Shown one piece after another: positions 42,079-54,411 of a stretch of 64,000 nt of DNA (its first letter is position 1; each line of letters starts with the position of its first letter). This DNA is from Dipteris shenzhenensis. Taxonomy: Eukaryota > Polypodiophyta > Polypodiopsida > Gleicheniales. A model generated the notes under the pieces. The model was given only the letters and a program-made list of their open reading frames with translations, was not told the origin of the DNA and ran no database searches. The stretch lies in assembly GCA_047967505.1 (NCBI GenBank), contig CM106540.1. One strand, given 5' to 3'. The position numbers and the translations under genes were made by a program.

Positions 42079-44640
42079 ATGGAAGGGATGAGTGGAAGCT
42101 TGTCAAATGATGTGCCAATGCCCGGGAGCATAGAGTGGCTTGCAGAGAGGTTGTATTGTCATTGCACTCATTGCAAGCGAGAAGTACGACATCAACATTA
42201 TATTATCATGCGCCACTTGCAGATGTATGGGGAGGATCCCAAACCAGTACCCATCGTTGGTGTTGCACGTGGTGATGTATCATTGGTAAGTCAATGCTAT
42301 TTGAGTGGATGGTTAATATTGGATACCATTATGACACGAAACCTTGAGACAAGATCTTATATTTATACGAAATCTTGAAACAGGATGAGGAGGGTGGTGA
42401 GGGTCGATGCAGCACATGTTTCGATGCAAATCCATAGCAGAGTTGATGACATGGCATGCATCTCATTAGTCCACTGATGACACATTGAGGATTCTCGCAA
42501 ATTGTGCAGCTTGGAAGCACACTGACAATCAGTGGCTGAACCTTGCGAGGGAGCCACAGAACTTACATCTTGGGCTCGCCATGGATGGCATGAATCCTTT
42601 TGGGTTACGCTCGACATCTTGGTTGACATGGGCCATAGTCTTGCTGAATTACAATACCCCACCCTCAGGGGGGTCACTATGTATAAACCCTCTATATCAC
42701 GTGCGTTCAAGGCCTATATTTAAAATCCCTTATCTGTAAATTTTTTCATTAATAAAATGTACCCCTTTTCTATGCAAATCTGTAAATTTTTTCCAAAACT
42801 ATTTTAAATAGTCCCTTATGTATATTTATTTCTGTAAATTTTAGGAATAAAAAATATCCTTCTGTTGAACTCATGTGATAGGGTTACATATGATGAGTGA
42901 CCCCCGCGAGACCCCACCATGGCTAACAATAAAGAAGGGATACCTCATGCTTGCACTACTTGTGCTAGGGAAGTACAAGGCCAAAAGTATGGACGTGTAT
43001 ATGGCACCTTTGATAGAGGAGTTACAGATCTTATGGAGAGGAGTGCGGTGGTCTTTGATATTTCTAGAGCTCCTAGACATACCAATGATATTTTGGTCAA
43101 GGGTATCTTAATGTGGACCATGCATGACTACCCAGGATATGGAGAGTGCGCAAGTACGTGATTGTGTCTTTACATGTATAATATAGGATTATGCTTTTAT
43201 GACTCTCTTTCGCACGCATGTCTTATACTAACACATTCATGCACGCATGCAGGACTTGTTACAAGTGGGTGCCATGCTTGTCTTGTTTGTGGACTGGGTT
43301 TAAAATGTTTATGAAGGTCATGCTCGATACCATCCGCTGGACCATCTCACGTTTGGAAGTCAGCTTGATCCACCACCACCATATTTAAAGGCAAATGACT
43401 GGATTTAGGCTTGGAGGGTGAATGGAGAGGAACCTCCTCATGGTATGAAGAGGCTATCGATCTTACATGATCTTCCTTATTGGGGTTAGTTACAAATCAA
43501 TCATCTCTTGGATCCCATGCATATCTTCAAGAATGTGGGGGCTACTATTTGGGCACACTTGGTTGGTTCCAAAGACTCGAGAGGATTATGAGAAGACTTG
43601 CATGCTATGAATAGGATGTCTCGTTTGTGGCCCCAACTGTGTGCTTCAGGGAAAGTTATCCTCCTGAAAGCAACATGGATTCTCTCTACGAGAGAGAAGG
43701 CCATGGTTAAGGTGGACATTGCCTCTTTTCAAACACCCATAGGGTACATGCATCGCTTGAAAGGAGCATTTTTAAAGGACAATAAGCTTAGTGGGCTTAA
43801 AACCCATGATTGGCACAAGGTCTTACAGGTATTCTAAGCTATAGGATTAGTGTACCAATCATTGTCACGATGCGTTAGTGTAAAATTTTTATGATTATGT
43901 TATGTTGTTGACATGACTTCTTTGTTGCTTTGATAGTTCATCCCCCAAGTACAATAAAAGGATGCTTACAAGAAGATGTTAGAAATGCTATATTCAAGAT
44001 CAGTGGTATTGTGAGGTATGCTTACTATCAAATCGCATTGATTGCATTTTCTTCAATTTAAGCTGAATAATCTGTAGACTGATTATGAATATATCTTACA
44101 TGGGCATGTGAAATAGGTGGATATCTCAAAAAGAGATCTCCATATCGAGCATCGAGAAGGCTAGGGTGGAATCCATCGAAGCCTTATGCTTGCTTGAGAA
44201 GCACTTTCCCTCGAGGATTATGACAACTCGAGTGCACTTGCTTGTGCACATAGTTGATGAGGTGGCCATTGCAGGTACCGTTCATAGTCGGTGGATGTTT
44301 TTTCTCAAGCCTGTTTATGAAAACTTTAAAGGGATTTTTAAGACAAAGAGCAAGACCAGAAGCAATCATGGCAGAGGGATGGCTTGTGCAAGAGTCATTA
44401 GTATATATCACGGAGTTTCTTGCATCCACGGATCTCGATATGCCGCAAGCTTGCTATAAAATAGATGCATCTTCATTGTTTTAATGAATCATGCTCTTTT
44501 ACAATATAAAAAGTACAGTGCATTATGGTCATATGGACGACATTTTCGCGTGGAACGCATCGATTCAGAGAGAGTCACATATGATTGTGGAGTCATGGCT
44601 AGGCAACACAAGAGGTAGATGGGACCACTTCAATGGTCAA
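42079..44640 (+). pseudogene. TNP2-like CACTA transposase, CACTA-2
   Basis: Start at ATG 42079 (MEGMSGSLSNDVPMPGSIEW) with the Cys/His N-terminus YCHCTHCKREV. Blocks in order: LGLAMDGMNPFGLRSTSW (about 42573), the MITE at 42664-42910, then PWLTIKKGYLMLALLVLGK (about 42916-42974), MDVYMAPLIEELQILWRGV (42990), LLDPMHIFKNVGATIW (about 43506), HLLVHIVDEVAIAGTVHSRW (about 44240, DUF4218-like), EAIMAEGWLVQES (about 44355) and YGRHFRVERIDSERVTYD (about 44532, DUF4216-like). It is more complete at the C-terminus than CACTA-1. The DEAKK-type exon present in CACTA-1 is deleted near 42400. Frameshifts and stops make it non-functional. Confidence 0.86.
42664..42910. mobile_element. hAT-like MITE, copy 2 (247 bp)
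   Basis: Ends CTCAGGGGGGTCACT and AGTGACCCCCGCGAG, with 8-bp duplication ACCCCACC at 42656-42663 and 42911-42918. Removing the element and one duplicate restores the TNP2 frame between YNTP and PWLTIKK. This is independent proof of insertion. About 95% identical by eye to 7035-7280. Confidence 0.92.
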
Positions 44641-44684
44641 GTAATTAGACTCTCTTGAAGATATAGCTGGATCCATTCCTTACA

Positions 44685-45320
44685 AATTTGCTAGAAATGG
44701 TCATTGGAATAGCCAAAATTGTCAAATTCCTTCATTTACCCCTTTAAAACCCATATTTCTTGATAGAAAATCATGGGATGCATGAACCTCAACATAGATA
44801 AACATAGAAAAGAAAATATTTAAAGAGAGCTTAGCGAATGATGATTGGTCAAGATACCAACTTGTGTGCCTTGTAGGGCAGCTTTGCTAAGACCCCTTAG
44901 GTAATAGATTTGCTATAAGTCTTGCCCTTGGAGAAACCTTGTAGGTTGGCTATGTCAATGTAATTTTTTATTTAATGCAAAAGATTTTGATCTTCCACTA
45001 CATCACCTTGTCAAGTTTCATTTTCTTTATTTATCTTGTGTTTCCACGCACCTTAGAGGCTGGCTATGTTAATGTAATTTTTATTTAATATCCTTACATT
45101 ACCTTGTAAAAATATATTTTTCTATGTTTATCTTGCTCATGGAGGCATATTGAATGTTGGCTATGTCAATGTGTATTTTTTTAATTTAATTTTTGAGCTT
45201 TCCCTACATCACCTTGTAAAATAATAATGCATTTCTTGATTTTATATGAAGAAATATAGATTTTAAATGGGTAGATGAGGGAATTTGACAACTTTGTCCA
45301 TTTCTAGCAAATCTAGAAGA
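44685..45320. repeat. Inverted-repeat element with internal tandem units
   Basis: ATTTGCTAGAAATGG...GTCAAATTCC(T/C)TCATTTACC at 44688-44790 is the reverse complement of about 45205-45312, with arms of about 105 bp. Between them lie about three diverged 115-bp units carrying GGCTATGTCAATGTAATTTTT and CCTACATCACCTTGT. Confidence 0.7.
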
Positions 45321-45573
45321 AATTTGATTGTGGCGCAGAAGGCAAAGTTGATTGAGATGTCATGGGGTGTCCAAAAATGTGGCAAAACTACCTTGGCAAA
45401 AATTTTACCATTTGGACAACACGAATTTGACCATTTGGAGGTGTCCAAATAGTCAAATTGGTGCTGAGGTGGGTTTTTGAACTTTTGGACACCCCAAGAC
45501 GTCCCAATCAACTTTGCCTTTTGTGCCACAGTCAAATTCCTTCTATATTTGCTAGAAATGGTCAACCAAACTT
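45298..45573. repeat. Foldback (MITE-like) with ~77-bp arms
   Basis: CCATTTCTAGCAAAT...GGGGTGTCCAAAA at 45298-45377 is the reverse complement of TTTTGGACACCCC...ATTTGCTAGAAATGG at about 45494-45571. Arms are about 85% alike. It shares its outer ends with the neighbouring inverted repeat, so the two are related or nested. Confidence 0.75.
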
Positions 45574-46993
45574 GGTCTAGAGTATTTTATTGACTTGGAA
45601 TATTCATATACTTCCCTAAACTATATTTTACATATTATAACTTAATTGCATGGAGTATGAAGACAATAGTAAAATAGCTATGACTTTTGCACTATAACTC
45701 CAATTAATGTTGCAAGAGGCAGTTGAGTTTGATGAATTATCTCCTCAGCAGGCCTAGGTTCCAGGCCTAGGTTCACAGCACATTTGGTGGAAATAAGTCA
45801 TTGGTGCACTATATTAGTCGAGCAAGAGGACACGTTGTGGTCTTCCACGTCCAATTTTCACAAGGGCCCAGTTAACTATTGTAGTGCATCCAAATATTGA
45901 CAAAATGATCATTGTGATCCATCACTTGGCCTTCCTTTCATGAATTTGTATCCAATTGGCAACGATGGAATAAAGTTTGTGCATGGCTACCAAAGAGGAA
46001 AGCCTTAGTGGTATTTGTAATAGGCACTTGAGGATTTCAAAAGCCTCAAGTTTCTATGTATTAGAGGTAGCAGATACCATGTCATAAGTAAATTTTTTGA
46101 TTCATTTGACTGTGTTGTTAATGAAATATAAGGTAATGCTACTCGTGCTCTCAATTTTTATCTAAAGAGCTTTGCAGCAATGTCTCCTTTTATGCATCCC
46201 TCTCTTTTAATCGTGATTATCTCTAAAAACTTTCCTCTCTGCCAATGTTCATTGACCTTTAATGCAAGAAGTAAAGCACAATGATAGTTTCTAGAAAAAA
46301 AGTGAAGTGAAAGTGCCTCTTTTACCCCTTTATATACCCAAAACTAATAATTCTAAACTATATAACAAATGTGACATATTACCTAAAGACTTTAAACATA
46401 GAATCACATAGTAAAACCATAAAAATAAATTGCATCCTTGCATTTTATGTCCTCCAAGTGATGAAGAAAAGCTATGCAAATGCCAGAATGCACAACCTAG
46501 AATTTATGGAGAGCATGTACTATTCAAACGCATTGACTAATGTTGCATGAGAGATGAAATTAGCATTCTCATGCAATTCTCTAGATACTTGCCTATCTTT
46601 TCACCATATCAAGAAATGTTGAAGGACTCTAGCATATCATTCTCCATGACCAGAAATTATTCCTCCACATAACTTAGATAGAGTCCATCCTCAGTAATCT
46701 CTACATCCTCATGAAATGTCACATCTCCTTGATGACATGGCACCATGCAGTCTAACTACGTGGCATGCTGACAAGGCAAAAATAGATGACTCAGCCTTTC
46801 ACATGGGCAGCATGCACACCCCAAAGGCTTGTCACTAGGTGATGCTCTTAACCTACCTCACCAAGCCTAATACCAAGCCTACCTTGCCTTGGTATTAGGC
46901 TTGGGTGACCCTTTTTCCCCAACAAAAGGGGGATTTCACTTGTGGAGGCCATAATGTACCCTTCCCTTACTCAAATTTAACCAAAATTTTTTC

Positions 46994-47590
46994 CTCTTAT
47001 TCATCACATGGAGGACTAAAAATATTGACATTTTTGAAATGTTTGGTCATGTTTTAGAATTACTAGATTTATTTTTTATATTCTTTATTGATCCTCTAGG
47101 GAGTAAAAGTAAAAATTAAACTTCAATCTCCCTATATCTAACCATTGGATTTGGGATTTGATGATTGAACCACACACCTTTATGTGCCTACTAACCTTCC
47201 ACCGAATTGGATTTGCTTAATTATTCAAAATACTAAAAAAATGTGGTGTGCTACTAAAATGCACATATTTTATGACTTTATTTATTGTAAATAATTATTT
47301 ATAATTAAATAAGTCATTCAAATAATTACCGATAAATCAACTTAAGCTCTACATAATGTAAAGAGACCACCTACAAAGTTTCAATAACATTTAATCTAAT
47401 ATGAGTGAGAAATTTAGAATTTAATATGACACTCTCTATTCATGACAAAAGAGTGTCATAAACAAAAGTGTGACAAAATTTAATATGACACTCTCTTATT
47501 CATCACGTGGAGGACTAAAAATATTGACATTTTTGAAATGTTTGGTCATGTTTAAGAATTACTAGATTCATTTTTAATATTCTTTGTTGA
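46994..47590 (+). repeat. Direct repeat pair, ~95 bp, 499 bp apart
   Basis: CTCTTATTCATCAC(A/G)TGGAGG continuing through ATTGACATTTTTGAAATG to TATTCTTT occurs at 46994-47090 and 47493-47590 with about five differences. It lacks TG...CA ends, so it is not an obvious LTR pair. Confidence 0.7.
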
Positions 47591-47897
47591 CCATGCCGTG
47601 TGACACAAAGAAATTTTTTGTGCATGCATCAAATTTTCGATCAGACCATACCATTGTGTGCACAATAGCATGTGTGATGTTGTGTCTAAAGACTTCAAAG
47701 ACTAGATCTATAGGGAAGTAGGTGAGATTTGCATTTTTGTGTGCCAAAAAGCTTGTTTTTCCACCTCCTAAGGATTGGGGAGTGAACAAAAAGTGGACAC
47801 CCTTAGCGTGCTACCACCCATGACTATCTAGTCAATCAAACTATAATCTCCAGGGGATCATGTAGTTAATCACATAAATTAGGATGGTTCTTCTGAT

Positions 47898-48299
47898 TTG
47901 AAGACTAGATGGGTGATGTTTGATCACACAAAAAGGGTTGTTCATTGGAGAACATTTGGTCGCCATGTTTATGATCCAAGGTGTAATGTTTGCAATGCAA
48001 TTATCTCTAAAAAAAGGCCTCACAATACTAGCACCATGTTTCTTTGGTACAAGGAAACATCAATATGGTCACCCGATATCTTAATGGTGTGGTTTTGCAA
48101 TACCACATGCGCACATGCATGGAATGTTGACTCTAACAAGAGTCCTATAGTAGATACCATTCCAAACATGTGCCTTGTGCAGGAAGGGACGTCCCTCATA
48201 GAAGAAGAGGTTGACTTTCTTACAATAGTGGGCTTCAAATTGGAGACAATTGGGTTTAAAAGCAGTGAAATAAAGTATTGCATGTGTAGGTGCAAATAG
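47898..48299 (+). CDS. Hypothetical ORF, 133 codons
   Basis: MKTRWVMFDHTKRVVHWRTF opens the frame. Several Cys pairs are present (CNVCNAI, CNTTCAHAW, CMCRC), which could suggest a metal-binding remnant. No family is recognised, and comparable ORFs exist on the opposite strand, so coding status is doubtful. Confidence 0.2.
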   Translation: MKTRWVMFDHTKRVVHWRTFGRHVYDPRCNVCNAIISKKRPHNTSTMFLWYKETSIWSPDILMVWFCNTTCAHAWNVDSNKSPIVDTIPNMCLVQEGTSLIEEEVDFLTIVGFKLETIGFKSSEIKYCMCRCK

Positions 48300-48980
48300 C
48301 AACATGGGCCAAGAAGATGCTTTTACCACCCCATGCATACTATAGGTAAAAAGTGTCAAAGGCATCTTGGAATAAAATCCAACTTGCAATGACTCTTGAT
48401 GCACGTATCATACAGGAAAGGGTTGTAAAATTGCCTAAACATGAAGTTTTTATGATAGAAAGTAAGGGCAGGGGCTCAGCTGGGGATCACAATATGAAGT
48501 GAGCAATATTTTGTGTTTCTTTGAGTCTTGGGCCTTGACACAGAACTGAAGATTCACCCATCATCTTCTATTGAAGAGCCAAGAGATGAGGCTTTCTGTC
48601 ACAAGGGAAAGAATACCTTTCTAGAAGCCCATAACACGTACGTAATCTGTGACCCCACCTGAAATTTTATCTATAGGTGATGTTCATAATTAATGTGTAG
48701 GCACACATATTTTAAAGAACTCAGGGTTGAGGCATCCCAGACCTAATTCTTTTGAGCAAGGGCAAGGACTGTAAAACTTCTTATCCTTAATGAAAACAGT
48801 TAGTTTTGATGTAACAAAAGCTCTAGTGCATCGTGTATCACGTCCTTTATCAAACAAATGTTTGTATTGCATACAAGTTAGTGATTAAAATCAAGTTAGA
48901 GTATCGCATGCAAGTTAGTGATTAAAATTGTACTTTGTGTACATGGCATGCTCCTTTGCGCATACATTAGTAAAGTGTAC

Positions 48981-48981
<1 letters not shown>

Positions 48982-49018
<37 letters not shown>
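48982..49018 (+). repeat. (CT)n microsatellite
   Basis: About 18 CT units. A run of 14 C follows at about 49080-49093. Confidence 0.95.
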
Positions 49019-49020
<2 letters not shown>

Positions 49021-51433
49021 ATTATCATCTCTGTATATATATGAGCTTATATATATACAACCTTATGCATAATCCTAACTCCCCCCCCCCCCCTTGCAAT
49101 GGAAGCATTTTTTGTAGTCTTGGAATTTTCAAGTCACATCATAACCATACTATGATCAAGGTAAACAACCAATGCATAATTTAGTAAAGGTGCCATCGCT
49201 TGCCTAAACTACCAAAAGTACTCCAAAAACTACAACCGCTTGAGCGCCTAGGTTCGCTTGCACAAAACTACAACCATTCGAGTGCCTAGGTCAGCCAGCC
49301 TAAAATTTTCACTCAACCAAAAGGTATCATCTTTCTTTTTATTTAATATTATTGGTGAAGCTAAAGATGAAAACTGGATTGAATCTGCCCCACCTATTCT
49401 TCCAATTGCCTTCGCACCTCAGCTTCTTCTATACAGCCCATCCTATATCATGTGTTGGACATTCCTTTCCAAAGGTAACACACCTCTAAAACAAGATGAG
49501 TGTTTGATCAGCTACATCTTAGGTAGCCGAGGACGGTGCAACCACAAGCAAGTCAATAGAAGCACAGCAAAGAGAAAAAAACTCACCTTGAGTTTTACAA
49601 ACTTCCATAGTCGAAGTCAAAGGACCCTAAGGATGATCCCTCACCTTGAAGAACATGAAGCACACCACTAAATTCAAATTTGTAAATGTTCTTTGCTAAT
49701 CCACTTCATGACTTTTCTTTGAGTGCCATGCCAATCCAAGTGCTACATTTGCATGAGAAAGCCTAGTAATTTCAAATCCAGCTTCTCCACATAGTTTGGG
49801 ATGCATAGCTCCAACTCCATGACCCTTTGGTTCCACACCTCAATTAGATTCTCATTTGCTATCTAGACTATATGTGCATAGTCAGATGGGTTGGTTTTGA
49901 TAATGGTCTCTTTAAGGATCTAAAATTTATAACATTATGTCTTGATTCTTAGTCAAACAACATAAGGCCATTATGTTTGGCAACTTTTCCTTTCATCCTC
50001 ATTAATTCCATACTAGCAAGGTTTGAGTACCCCATTGTTATGGTGGGTTTAGATAAGATGTTATTAGCATCTATTTTTGGAGGTTTCGTGTTGGTTTTGA
50101 AATGTATTTCGGGCCTTCTTGCCATTCAAACTGGTTGGTTAGTTTAGGACTCTTTTCTTGGATTTGGAGCTTCGCTTTATGTCTGGAAGCTATCTTAGTG
50201 CTACTGCATCTGAAGTCTATTGGCCCTACAAGAAAGCGAGATGGATATGGTAGAAAGTGTAGGAGGTGACTTTGTCTTTCATGTGTTATATTTCATTTTA
50301 AAGCTTTTGAACTAAGACAGGTATTTCTTTTACTGGTCTTTGTGAACAGAGCCAATATTTCCAATACGAATTTTTGAACGAAGTTGTTATCATTATTTTT
50401 TGATTGTTGGTAGAAGGGCTCTTTGAACGGCACTGTTAAAGAGTTTACTGATGTTTAGTGGATCCCAAACTTCCATTTTGTCATAGTACCTTCGTTCACG
50501 CAGTGTATGTGTTGCTGAATTTGATGTTTTGTTTTGAAACCTATCCCCTGTTACCTGCTTTATTTTGTCTACATAATTGTGATTACTTGTTAGTGGAAAT
50601 CAGTTCAATTAGTTTATGTCTGTCTTGTCTTCCAAAATTATTGGAAGACACTCTCTAGAAGGCCCAACATTTAGATTATTCGCTAGTATCTCGAGTTTAT
50701 GGGTTTGTCACGACATTAGCCAATTACAAGAGTGTCTATTGGCTACAAGTCTTGCTTGCACAGGACACACTATTAAAAACATCAGTTTGATAGGGTAGCT
50801 GACACCTAGATTGGGAGCATGGAGATGTAATCACATGGCCTTACGTTGTTGTATTTATGAATTATATTACATATATTACAAATGGAATTAAAGATATGCA
50901 TGTCGCCAGTGTTTTCTATTACTGAACAATTACAATTGTATAATATATATGTTCCAAACCTGGCTTGATGAATAAATTCTTGGCCCTGTCCAACTCTTTC
51001 ATGATGTGCCGATGAAATGGCAAAATTAATCTCCAAGATGTTATGATCAATAAAAAATTAGTTTAATACTAATTTTAGAAGAGTTTTGAATTTGGAAGGA
51101 GTTATGACCAATAAAGAATTAGATGTTTAATATTAATTTTAGGAGAGCCTTGACAATGATGTGGCTCTCATTCATGCAATCTACACTTCTAGAGATTGTC
51201 TCTTTTCTAGAGGTAGGATTTTTTTAATTCATAGCCATTTTTGTGTATTGCAAATTCCCCTTAAAGAGTCTTACATATGGATGTGTATGCATTTCGGGGC
51301 TTCATGTGTATGTAATTCGGGGACTTAATTCAGAGCCCAAACTACAAGGCACAAGCCCTTTTTCGATGGAAATATCGACATTTTTTACACTAAAAAGTTT
51401 GTTTTGGACGGCCGCAAAGGTCTGTATTTACGT

Positions 51434-51570
51434 CGCTATTAGCGTCTGAAAAGAACGGTCACTATATAAGCGTCGCTATATAGCAACACTAATAAACATC
51501 ACTATATAGCGATATTGGTAAACATCACTCTATAGCGACACTGATGGTAAACATTTCTATATAGCGATGA
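51434..51570. repeat. Subterminal palindrome cluster, CACTA-3
   Basis: Five to six decayed variants of CGCTATATAGCGAC at the same distance from the terminus as in CACTA-1. Confidence 0.75.
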
Positions 51571-51867
51571 TTAACAGAAGCTTTAAAAAAAACACAGCAA
51601 GCCGTCTTTTGTCCCACTAATGTTTTTTTAAAAGTAATTACAAAAGAATGTTGTTCGTTACGAAATTTCCTTTGTGAATACAAAATCTCTCAAACGAGCC
51701 GAGCGATAGAAGCATATACATGTTGAAGATATACAACATTGTTTGTTACAAAATTACCCTTTCAAAAAGGGTGATACAAAATCGCTCAAACAAGTCGACA
51801 TATAGAAGCATATACATGCAAAAGTATATACAAGCTACTACTAATGCTACTACTGCTACTGCTCATC

Positions 51868-52032
51868 CAAATCATCATCCTCGTCCTCGTTCTCATCGTG
51901 GTCATGCTGGCTTGTTCCCTGGCCCTCATGAGCTACGTCTGATCCTTGGCCCTCATCAAAGCCGTGTAAGCCAAATCCCTCATCATCATTGCTCACCTCC
52001 ACTGATGGGACGTTCAAGCTTGCACTCTAAGA
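51868..52032 (-). pseudogene. Transposase_24-like gene, last exon, CACTA-3
   Basis: Preceded on the - strand by a CTCTTAG acceptor. It encodes an acidic tail with VSNDDEGFGLHGFDEGQGSD and NEDEDDDLDEQ, then TAG near 51868. It matches the acidic last exon of CACTA-1 in position and composition and keeps a longer open frame. Confidence 0.65.
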
Positions 52033-52129
52033 GTGAAACCATATTAATTGGAAATTAGATTGGAACTTAAAGAATAAAACAATTTAAAATGTGAGATTAC
52101 AAGTAGGAGTAGACTTATACCATGCGAGC

Positions 52130-52427
52130 TATAAAGAATAAGGGAGAGAGATAGGAGACTCAAGTTCAGCTTTCTTCACAACACACAAAAGAGAGAGGAC
52201 ACAAGGTTGGAGGGTGAAGCCTATCTTCACTTTTGCACACAACAACAATACAATAGAAGAGGGAAATACCCTATATGTCAAACCCTAGAATACATGGTTC
52301 ATATGTGAACCCAAACCAAAAACATACGTGGTAGTCTAACTACACCACGAGTACAACTAACATAGGTGGTGACATAAATGATAGTCATCCAGGAGATATA
52401 TCGGGGGTAGAGCTTGATATCTCAACA
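52130..52427 (-). repeat. Copia-C 3' LTR
   Basis: 298 bp. It differs from its partner at the terminal TG, at ACATGG (versus ACGTGG) and at GGTGGT (versus GGCGGT). Confidence 0.94.
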
Positions 52428-54100
52428 CTCCCCCTCAAGCTCAAATCCATCTCACGTACACCAAGCAAGCTCCTAAATCTGCGAAGCTTCTCAGTACCCA
52501 ATGCCTTCGTAAAAATATCAGCCACCTACTCCTCAGTGCTGACATAGACAAGATCAATCTCACCAGCTAGAACCTTCTCTCTCACAAAGTGATAATGCAC
52601 CTCAATGTGCTTTGTTCTAGCATGATAAATTGGGTTATTAGCAAGCATGATGCTGCTAATGTTGTCACAATGAATGACAACTGCTGCATGAATTGTCTGT
52701 CCCATATCTGCAAGTAGCTTCCGTAACCAAGCTACCTCACATGCAGCCATTGCTGCACCCCTGTACTCAGCCTCTGTGCTCGACAAGGCAACTATTGGCT
52801 GCTTCTTGCTGCTCCAACTGATGGCACCACTCCCAAGGGAAAACATAAAACCACTAGTAGATCTCCTGTCTGAGACACTACCAGCCCAGTCAGCATCTGT
52901 GTATCCATGTACCTGTAATGCACACCCAGCTTCATAAAACAGTCCATAATGCAATGTGGACTTCACATACCGCAGTATGCGCCTAGCCGCATCCAAATGT
53001 GGCTTCCTCGGTGCCTGCATAAACTGACTCACCAGCCCCACAGCATAGCTCAAATCTGGTCTGGTTATAGTCATGTAAATCAAGCTACCTACTATGCGCC
53101 TGTACATAGTAATATCTTCAAGAAGCTCACCTGTCTCTGCATTGAGCTTCACATTCTGCTCCAATGGAACAGAGATAGGCTTACAGCCTGTCATCCCATA
53201 TTTGGATAGCATGTCCAAACCGTATTGCCTTTGCAACAGCCATATCCCACTCGGGGATCTAATAACCTCAATGCCCAAGAAGTAGCGCAGCTCTCCCAAA
53301 TCCTTCATCTCAAATTTCTGCTTCAACAGCAGCTTCACTTCATTAATGTCTGCATCACTATCACCTGTAATAATCAAGCCATCAACATAGATGACTACAA
53401 GCACAATCCCTCTGTTTGTCCTTTTCACATAAAGTGAAAAATCTGAATTGGAAATCTGAAATCCAATAGTGACAAGATATTGCCCTATCTTGTCTGACCA
53501 TGCCCTCGGCGCCTGTTTTAAGCCATACAAGGCTTTGCGCAACCTGCATACAAAATCGGGGTGTGAATTATCCTCATAACCTTCTGGCTGCATCATATAA
53601 ACCTCTTCCTGCAAATCACCATGCAAGAAGGCATTTTTCACATCCATCTGATGCAAAGACCATCCCTTTGCAGCAGCCATAGCAATTACTGCTCTCACGG
53701 TTGCCATCCTTGCAACTGGGCTGAAAGTTTCCTCATAGTCAATTCCATATGTCTGCGCAAAACCTTTGGCAACCAATCTTGCCTTGTACTTGCTAACAAA
53801 CCCATCAGCATTGTGCTTTACTTTGTAAACCCACTTGCAGCCAATAGCCTTCTTATCATGAGGCAAAGGCATCAAATCCCAAGTGTGGTTTGCATCCAAG
53901 GCAGCCATCTCTTCATCCATAGCTGCTTCCCAATTTTTATGCCCTGCTGCATCCTCAAAACATGTGGGCTCTGGCTCCTCTAGAACCTTGACCATATAAG
54001 CATATTGATGTGCTGTATACCCATCATATCTCAGCCTGTCAACTGGATACTTAATACGAGTGGACCTCCGTACAACTGGATCAGTTGCAGGAGTCTTTAA
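52428..54100 (-). pseudogene. Copia-C gag-pol, RT and RNase H part
   Basis: The frame from the inner insertion point reads TPATDPVVRRSTRIKYPVDR, then RT: GCKWVYKVKHNADG, MDVKNAFLHGDL, and an active-site block reading VIYVDGLIITGDS, so the second Asp of YVDD is Gly. RNase H follows (DADWAGS, STEAEYRGAA). An in-frame TAG at about 52526 replaces the Gln of STEEQVADIF. The YVDG change alone should abolish RT activity. Confidence 0.9.
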
Positions 54101-54398
54101 TGTTGAGATATCAAGCTCTATCCCCGACATATCTCCTGGATGACTATCATTTATGTCACCGCCTATGTTAGTTGTACTCGTGGTGTAGTTAGACTACCAC
54201 ATATGTTTTTGGTTTGGGTTCACATATGAACCACGTATTCTAGGTTTTGACATATAGGGTATTTCCCTCTTCTATTGTATGGTAGTTGTATGCAAAAGTG
54301 AAGAAAGGCTTCACCCTCCAACCTTGTGTCCTCTCTCTTTTGTGTGTTGTGAAGAAAGCTGAACTTGAGTCTCCTATCTCTCTCCCTTATTCTTTACA
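54101..54398 (+). repeat. Copia-D 5' LTR
   Basis: TGTTGAGATATCAAGC...CTTATTCTTTACA, 298 bp. Confidence 0.95.
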
Positions 54399-54411
54399 TG
54401 GTATCAGAGCC
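54399..54411 (+). other. Copia-D primer-binding site
   Basis: TGGTATCAGAGCC directly after the LTR, complementary to initiator tRNA-Met. Confidence 0.93.

Larger units (their letters stand above)
33644..44640. mobile_element. CACTA-2 element, interrupted and missing its termini
   Basis: Same order as CACTA-1 but inverted: Transposase_24-like gene on the - strand, intronic minisatellite, short exon, central palindromes, and TNP2-like gene on the + strand. Copia-B split the minisatellite and a MITE split TNP2. The left end is truncated inside the Transposase_24 core at about 33644. The right end fades after the TNP2 C-terminus, and no CACTA terminus is certain. Confidence 0.85.
45574..51339. 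other. Region with no assignable gene
   Basis: AT-rich DNA with only short ORFs. Items seen: a hairpin from GCCTAATACCAAGCC and CTTGGTATTAGGC (about 46864-46910), a ~95-bp direct repeat (46994 and 47493), a 133-codon ORF at 47898, a CT microsatellite and a C-run near 49000. No protein family or element end could be recognised elsewhere in it. Confidence 0.6.

Noticed and set aside
44861-44885. TGTGCCTTGTAGGG as a possible right terminus of CACTA-2
   Set aside because: It lacks the final GTG, and a similar CCTTGTAGG occurs again nearby inside an inverted repeat, so it is probably chance.
46994-47590. The 95-bp direct repeats as LTRs of a small retroelement
   Set aside because: No TG...CA ends, primer site or flanking duplication.
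52949-53983. Plus-strand ORFs opposite Copia-C pol, such as those starting MQEGIFHIHLMQRPS
   Set aside because: They mirror the antisense of conserved RT and recur opposite Copia-D. No independent coding signal.
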